A DNA stretch of 64,000 bases. Source: Sesamum alatum (Eukaryota > Streptophyta > Magnoliopsida > Lamiales > Pedaliaceae). Positions within the stretch are counted from its first letter, which is position 1; each line of letters begins with the position of its first letter. Where the stretch lies: the NCBI GenBank assembly GCA_034509735.1, contig JACGWO010000010.1, positions 3,162,001-3,226,000 on the forward strand. Reading direction: 5' to 3'. The notes beneath the pieces are model-generated. The model was not told the DNA's origin and ran no database searches. It was given only the letters and a program-made list of their open reading frames with translations. Both the position numbers and the translations under genes were made by a program. Positions 56,991 through 64,000 of this stretch are shown one piece after another.

Positions 56991-57572
56991 TTGGTTAAAT
57001 TTAACTAAAACATCTTACAGGTCTATACATTTTATTAATACTAGTAAGAAGTATGAATATTGCACGTGAATCGTATTATCTCAATCAAAGTGTTGCACTA
57101 TAAAAACAAAATAAGTTTATAAATAGGAATATGTTAATTAAAATTTAATTGGTACTTTATAAATAAAATAATCTTTTTTTTCCACAGTAAAAGCATACGT
57201 TTTAAAGTAAAATATTTTTCTCCACTTTATTTATTATTTTATATTATAAAAATTATATCTTCTTCTAAATGCAATATATGATAAGTTTTTTGGTATAAGA
57301 TAATTATACACATACACAACAAACACACAAAAAGATAGACACACACACACATATATATATATATAAATATATATATATGTATGTATGTAAGATATACAAT
57401 GACTAAAACTGATAAATAAAAAAATATATAATGGTTTACTTTTTATAGGGTTAAATACACTTCGCCCACTGAACTATTCTTGATGTAATATATACCCCCT
57501 AAACTGCCAAATGTAATACTTACCCCATACAACTAAATATTTGGACAATATTGTCCTTATATTATATATATA

Positions 57573-57854
57573 CTAGTTGTTGTGGCACGCCGTCCCTGCG
57601 TGTATATAATAAATATTCTTTTGCACTTTAAAATATATTATTATTATAAATAAGTACAAAATATAAGCCATTACATCATATTAAAAAAATAAAAGAAAAA
57701 AAACTATTTTATGAATTAGTGAAACTTTAGAAGTTAAATAAGTTGCTTATATTATCGGTTGAAGGGTACTTTTGACCGCACAAAAAATGATCAGCGGTGT
57801 AATTAACCGCCGTTTGTGAGTGTGGAGAGGGTTTTCTTTATATAATAGTATAGA
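57573..57854 (-). mobile_element. Small Helitron-like element
   Basis: On the minus strand it starts TCTATACTATTATATAAA and ends in CTAG followed by T, after a GC-rich segment (ACGCAGGGACGGCGTGCC) that can form a hairpin. It is closely related to 16127-16415, including the internal 'gcaaaagaa/tttaaaatatatta' and 'cggttaat' stretches. Confidence 0.65.
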
Positions 57855-57859
57855 TATAG

Positions 57860-58800
57860 TTCAGAGGATTTCCTTTTTTTAATAATTTTGCATTTTAGGT
57901 TTAATTAAAATTTTCTTAATTAATTGAAAAAAATATATTTTAATTATAATTAAGTAAAATATAATTAGTAAGTTAAATAGTTAACATTTTATTATATTTT
58001 TAAGACTTAAAGTTAAGTAAAAATAATTCAGGGGCAAAGTGTATTTACCCTTTTTTAAAAAGACAAGTAATGTGTACAAAAATTTAAAAATATGTGCATC
58101 AACCTAAAGATATAAAAATATATTAAAATAGAATAAATATATTTATTTAATTTTTCTTGACTTGGTGTTTTCTTAATTGTTATTTAATATTTGTTGACGA
58201 ATATATATATATATATATACACACATATATATATATATATTTTCTAGTAATTTCCTTATATTCTCAATAAATGTTACTTTACTTTGATACATCATGGGAA
58301 CAAATAATGATATTATATTTAATAAAATACTTAAAAACTTAATTATTTAGATTATATACTTTTGTATTTTGATAACACATATTTAAAATATTTTATATCA
58401 ATACTCATTATATTTAAAAGGATATGTAATTTTATTATTTTACCAATATTTAAAAAACAATATATTCCCTATCTATTGGGAATAAATTGTAATACCCGCA
58501 TCCAACCGAATCAAAACCAACTAGTTTAACCCTTATTGACGCACATAGGCTAGCAATTTTTCTTTTATTTTTGGATTTATTCGTGTTCCCTCTTAAAGGT
58601 TGGATTTTAAAATATTTTATGAAGACTTCTGATACAATACAACCTCCCAAGCCTATATATATCCAACCACCATCCAGAAAATATGAAACATACCCTATTC
58701 AAACTCTAAAACCTATTTTCTTCCACACATCTCTCTATAGGCGAGAATACACAAAACTCAACCTTCAATCACCATAAACTCATAGTTTAAATCTAAAATT
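57860..58800. other. Very AT-rich intergenic region
   Basis: Contains TA microsatellites at about 58201-58240 and poly-A/T tracts. From 58489 the sequence TGTAATACCCGCATCC resembles the start of a Gypsy-type LTR, but no matching second LTR is identified. No gene. Confidence 0.4.
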
Positions 58801-58810
58801 ATGAATGGCA

Positions 58811-61404
58811 TGGTAAAAAGGAGATACAGGAGAGTCGAGGCACTCTGTCGCTGTGAATTCGAGGTATCTTCTAACCCAAAACTTTTACTTTAATCATGTC
58901 AGGATAAGGTGGGTTATTCTTAGTTACTAGATGATTTATGCTCTTGAAATTGTAGGATTTGTTTAAGTCTTGAGTTATTGGTGTAAAAATATCAGTACTA
59001 GTACATATCTATTTTATGAGTTAGAAAAATCTGTTGGAATTGATTGGAGATTATGCATTTAATAAAAAATGAATTCTCAATGGAGAATTAGCCCTGTTGG
59101 TATTTTTTTTATGCATGGAATAGTTTCTAGGTATAGGAAAAAAAGCAATTTATTTTTATATTATACATTTTATTTCATTAAAAATATTTTTTTATGAAAT
59201 TCTATTGTGTTTCTGGTTTATTCGTAAAATATCAGGAATTTTTGAGTTGTATTAGATTTTATAAAATTGTTACACGGGCACCGCTACAAGTTAGGCGTGA
59301 ACCTGACAACTTTCATTTTTGGTCTATTTGAGTTACTTCTATATGCCTTTTAATTACAAAACTCTTTGTAAATATTTATGAGAGCATGTACATAATTCTT
59401 GTTATTTTTAAGAATTTTTAAAGTACCGGATAAATTTTATAAAATTCCTTGAGTCATTTCCTGCAGCAGTGGTCTTTTCTGCAGAACCTTACTCTTTCTG
59501 AATTTTTATAGTAATTTTTGATGCGCCTTATAAATATTAATTATTTTCTGTATTCACTAATATGAGTCTTGAGTAACATATAAAATTTGTATGATTTTTT
59601 CATGTATGATTAAATTTTAAAATTCATTCAAGTAAACTGCCAGTTTTTTTGTAATTATTCTCCAACCCGATTTTGAAAACTCTTATACCTATTTATTCAA
59701 CTTAATGTCATCTAATATATTTTTATATATGTTATGAAGTATCTTTAACACTCTTTATAAAATTTTGATAATCATTTACCAACTATATAATTTTACAAAA
59801 TTCACAGGATTAGATTGCTAGTTGGAGTTACCTTATTATCCGTCTAGTCTAGTGCCTTTATTCGACTATTGAATCGTTAAGGATTGATTGAGTAACTAGG
59901 ATCATCAATCGATATAGGTATTTATTGATTTATTTTGGGTATGAATTGTAATGAGGCAAATTTTGTATTGAATTAGAGATTTGAATCCATATGATTGTTA
60001 GGTTTGAGTAAGCTATAAGTTTTTTCATAGTTTGTTTCTCTAGGATTAAATAGATAGCACACCTATTTTTATTGGGTCGAATGTGACTTAGGAAAATATT
60101 GATTTGTACGAATTATGATCAATTGACTTATAGGATTCAACAGTCTCAGAGCAAGTGGTGAAATAATTGGACTAGAGCCAGAAGATTCTTGTAAGTGGTT
60201 TCTTTCCGCTTACGTGATTTGTCTGCATTATTTTCTAATTTTTTATAATATTTTTGGATTCAAAATATGATGCAAGTCTATGATATTTCACAACGTCCAA
60301 ATTGAGCTACATGCGATAGGACTATCCGTTAATTGTTGTTGCAAGCACCTTGTCATACTTGAAATTTCATAGTTATGTTGTGTCAATTATGCTATCGTCG
60401 GTATCTTTCCTTTGTTTTTACCTCCTTTTGAAAATGAAATGTGGGTGATCAATGTTATGTTATTTTTAAATAAAAGCATACTCAAGTTCATCGACTGATA
60501 AACAACACATGCTCAACTGTTAACGAAATCACTGTTAATCGGGAATACTAGAGTTGTTCTGAACCCTCTCAGTTGGGGTTAAAAACTGAGGAGTTATGTC
60601 TGACCCTGTCAGTTGGGGTTATAAACTGAGACCCTATTCTGACCCTCTCAGTTGGGGTTGTAAACTGAGGCTATATTCTGACCCTCTCAATCGGGGTTAA
60701 GGATTGAGGCCCGGACTATGGGTTATAATTATAGTCACAAATAAGTACGAGGTCTGTTATGTTGCTAATGAATGCGAGCATGCTTACTTTGCTAAAATGG
60801 TCGATTTATGAAAACACTCGCACTAATCTCTCATATTGTTGTTGTCACCCACAATTATTGTGTATACCTTGTTTTGATTGAAAAGTTTAGAGTTATCATT
60901 GACGCGATGAATACTTTGAAACTATAATTTTTCTCCTTTATTCATTCACTTTTCAAGGTATCATTGTGTGTTACTACATGATAGTCATTCAAACGTACTA
61001 TGTTTGTACTCGATAAGAGGTAGGAACCGCTTATTGGGCGATTAGTCACTCATGCCACTTATCACACCCTACAGATGAGGTATATGAGAAGGGTGAGGAG
61101 GAGCTATATTGGGGTTGGTAGCTAGTCGGGGAATGCATACGTGGCGCCAGATAATAAGTGCTACGGGTGATTTTCTTTCGAAAGTACTTCTTTCGTTTAG
61201 ATGTTAGGATTTGATGTAAGAGTTACATTTGGATTATTTTTTTTTCTCCACTACAAATTATGTCTTTGGGGATTTTATTGCTTATGTACAAGAACTATTA
61301 AGTTTGAATCTATTGTTGGTAACGAGGACTTCAAGCTACTAAGGCTAGGGACTTGGTGGCATGATCGTGTCGTGACCCTGATTTGGAGCGTGACATTTAG
61401 TGGT
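58811..61404 (+). repeat. 2.6-kb tandem repeat, first unit
   Basis: The unit begins GGTAAAAAGGAGATACAGGA and ends TTTGGAGCGTGACATTTAGT. It recurs immediately, with about 2.59-2.61 kb between matching points (for example TTAATCATGTCAGGATAAGG at 58890 and 61479). The unit has no convincing ORF. It contains a minisatellite of CTCTCAGTTGGGGTTATAAA type at 60556-60710. The end resembles the promoter-proximal part of Gypsy LTRs (CGTGACA), so it may be LTR-derived. Confidence 0.85.
60556..60710 (+). repeat. Minisatellite of four CCTCTCAGTTGGGGTT units
   Basis: Units of 37-39 bases, each with TCTGACCCT, CTCAGTTGGGGTT and AACTGAG. CTCAGTT…AACTGAG is an inverted repeat within each unit, so each can fold into a small hairpin. 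Four units are present here and five in the second 2.6-kb copy. Confidence 0.85.
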
Positions 61405-64000
61405 AAAAAGGAGATACAGGAGAGTCGAGGCACTCCGTCGCTATGATTCGAGGTAGCTTCTAACCCAAAACTTTTAGTTTAATCATGTCAGGATAAGGTA
61501 GGTTATTCTTAGTTACTAGATGATTTGTGCTCTCGAAATTGTGGGATTTGTTTAAGTCTTGAGTTATGACTGTAAAAATATTCGGACTAATACATATCGA
61601 TTTTTATGAGTTAGAAAAATCTGTTGGAATTGATCGGAAATTATGGATTTAATAAAGAATGAATTCTTAATGGAGAATTAGCCCTGTTGGTATTTTTGAT
61701 GCATGGAACAGTTTCTAGGTATAGGAGAAAAAGCAATTTATTTTTATATTATACATTTTATTTCATTAAGAACACTTTTTTTTTATGAAACCCTATTGTG
61801 TTTCTGGTTTATTGGTAAAATATCAAATTTTCGAGTTGTATTAGATTTTATAAAATTGTTACACAAGCACTGCCAGAAGTTAGACGTGAATCTGACAACT
61901 TCCTTTTTTGGTCTATTTGATTTACTTCTATACGCCTTTTAGTTACAAATTTTTTTGTAAATATTTATGAAAGCATGTAGAGAATACCTGGTATTTTTAA
62001 GAATTTTTGAAGTATCGAATAAATTTTATAAAATTCCTTGTGTCATGTCCTGCAACAGTTCTTTCCGAATTTGAATAATGATTATTGATGCACCCCATAA
62101 ATAATAATAATTTTCTGTATTCACTAATATGAGTCTTGAGTAAGATATAAAGTTTGTATGATTTTTCCATGTATGATTGAATTTTAAAATTCATTCAAGT
62201 AAACTGTCAGTCTGTTTTGTAATTATTCTCCAACCCGATTTTGAAAACTCTTATACTTATTTATTCATCTTAATGTCATCTAATATATTTTTATATATGT
62301 TATGAAGTATCTTTAACACTCTTTATAAAATTTTCATAGTCATTTTACTAAGTATATAATTTTACAAAATTCACAGAATTAGATTTCCAGTTGGGGTTAC
62401 CTTATTATCCGTCTAGTCTAGTGCCTTTATTCGACTATTGAATCGTTAAGGATTAATTGAGTAACTAGGATCATCAATCGATATAGGTATTTATTGATTT
62501 ATGTTGGGTATCAATTGTAATGAGGCAAATTTTGTATGAATTAGAGATTTGAGTCTATATGATTGTTAGGTTTGAGTTAAGCTATAAGTTTTTCATAGTT
62601 TGGTTCTCTAGGATTAAATAGGTAGCACACCTGTTTTTATTGGGTCAAATGTGACTTAGGCAATTATTGATTTGTAAGAATTATGATCAACTGACTTATA
62701 GGATTTAGCAGTCTCGGAGCAAGTGGTCAAATCATTGGACTAGAGCCAGAAGATTCTTGTAAGTGGTTTCTTCCCTCTTACGTGATTTGTCTGCATTATT
62801 TTCTAATTTCTTATAATATTTTTGGATTCAAAATACGATGCAAGTCTATGATATTTCAAAACGTCCAAATTGAGCTACATGCGATAGGACTATCCGTTAA
62901 TTATTGTTGCAAGCACCTTGTCATACTTGAAATTTCAAAGTTATATTGTGCCAATTATCCTATCGTCGGTATCTTTCCTTTGTTTTTACCTCCTTTAGAA
63001 AATGAGACGTGGGTGATAAATGTTAATGTTATTTTTAAATAAAGCATGCTCAAGTTCATCGACTGATATACAGAACATGCTCAACCGTTAACGAAATTAC
63101 TATTAACCGGGAATACTAGAGTTGTTCTGAATCCTCTCAGTTGGGGTTAAAAATTGAGGAGTTATGTCTGACCCTCTCAGTTGGGGTTATAAACTGAGAA
63201 ATTATGTCTGACCCTCTTAGTTGGGGTTATAAACTGAGAACCTATTCTGACCCTATCAGTTGGGGTTGTCAACTGAGGCTATGTTCTGATCCTCTCAATC
63301 GGGGTTAAGGATTAAGGCCCGGACTATGGGTTATAATTATAGTCACAAATAAGTACAAAGTCTGTTATGTTGCTAGTGAATGCGAGCATGCTTACTTTGC
63401 TAAAATGGTCGATTTATGAAAACACTCGCATTGATCTCTCATATTGTTGTTATCACCCACAATTATTGTGTATATCTTGCTTTGATTGAAAAGTTTAGAG
63501 TTATCATTTGCGCGATGAATACTTTGAAACTGTAATTTCCTCCTTTATTCATTCACTTTTTAAGATACCATTGTTTTTTACTACATGATAGTAATTCATT
63601 ACCAACGTACTATGTTTGTACTCGGTAAGAGGTAGGAACCGCTTACTGGGCGATTAGTCGCTCATGCCACTTACCACACCTTGCAGATGAGGTATATGAG
63701 AAGGGTGAGGAGGAGCTATACTGGGGTTGGTAGCTAGTTGGGGAATGCATACGTGGCGCCAAATAATAAGTGCTACTGGTGATTTTGTTTCGAAAGTACT
63801 TCTTTTGTTTAGATGTTAGGATTTGATGTGAGAGTTATATTTGGATTATTTTTTTTCTCCGCTGCAAATTATTTCTTTGGGGATTTTATTGCTTATATAT
63901 GAGAACTATTAAGTTTGAATCTATTGTTGGTAATGAGGACTTCATGCTACTAAGGCTAGAGACTTGGTGGCATGGTCGTGTCGTGACCCTGATTTGGGGC
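61405..64000 (+). repeat. 2.6-kb tandem repeat, second unit (runs off the window)
   Basis: Same order of sequence as the first unit with scattered substitutions and small indels. It includes the minisatellite at about 63125-63310 with one additional 43-base unit. The window ends at TGATTTGGGGC, at the same point where the first unit joins the second, so a third unit may follow. Confidence 0.85.

Overview
The window is nuclear DNA of a dicot plant. It is AT-rich and intron-rich, full of small transposons, and carries plant-only genes: Rubisco small subunit, the chloroplast neoxanthin factor ABA4, and a plant ZnT5/MTP12-type membrane protein. The style of the Rubisco transit peptide suggests an asterid, but that is inference only.

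Layout. 1-1150: tail of a caulimovirid-like (endogenous pararetrovirus) reading frame followed by a TATA-containing promoter-like stretch. 1150-6950: no gene; short tandem repeats, a long CT microsatellite, SINE-like tRNA heads and worn miniature transposons. 7120-25090: four intact multi-exon genes. They are phosphomannose isomerase (+), ribosomal protein eS7/RPS7 (-), a ZnT5/MTP12 N-terminal-type membrane protein (+) that contains an AT-AC U12-type intron, and ABA4 (-). 25.1-30.5 kb: repeats only. 30526-31971: a small uncharacterised plant protein in three exons. 32853-32925: a tRNA-Val(UAC) on the minus strand.

33.3-57 kb is a tandem array of four RBCS genes, all on the minus strand. Copies 1 (33350-34138) and 4 (55569-56366) are open. 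Copy 2 (39113-39931) carries eight single-base indels and copy 3 (51461-52344) carries one. The spacers are duplicated with the genes and studded with Mutator-type MITEs that have 9-10 bp target duplications. Because the spacers are paralogous, several insertions can be compared with empty sites inside the same window. The largest insertion is an 8.4 kb CACTA transposon (42146-50520, 3-bp target duplication AAT) whose transposase genes are broken. A 642 bp Helitron-like element lies 20 bp beyond it. 57.5-58.4 kb is AT-rich with a second small Helitron-like element. 58.8-64 kb is a 2.6 kb sequence repeated in tandem, the second copy running off the window.

The single-copy genes do not form a pathway, though ABA4 and RBCS both act in the chloroplast and RPS7 and PMI are housekeeping genes. 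All exon coordinates were derived by hand from splice sites, reading phase and family resemblance; no alignment or database search was run. I did not find a convincing undescribed multi-gene system. The best leads are the ZnT5-like protein that stops before its transporter domain, the mosaic RBCS array, and the 93-bp palindromic repeat block inside the CACTA element.
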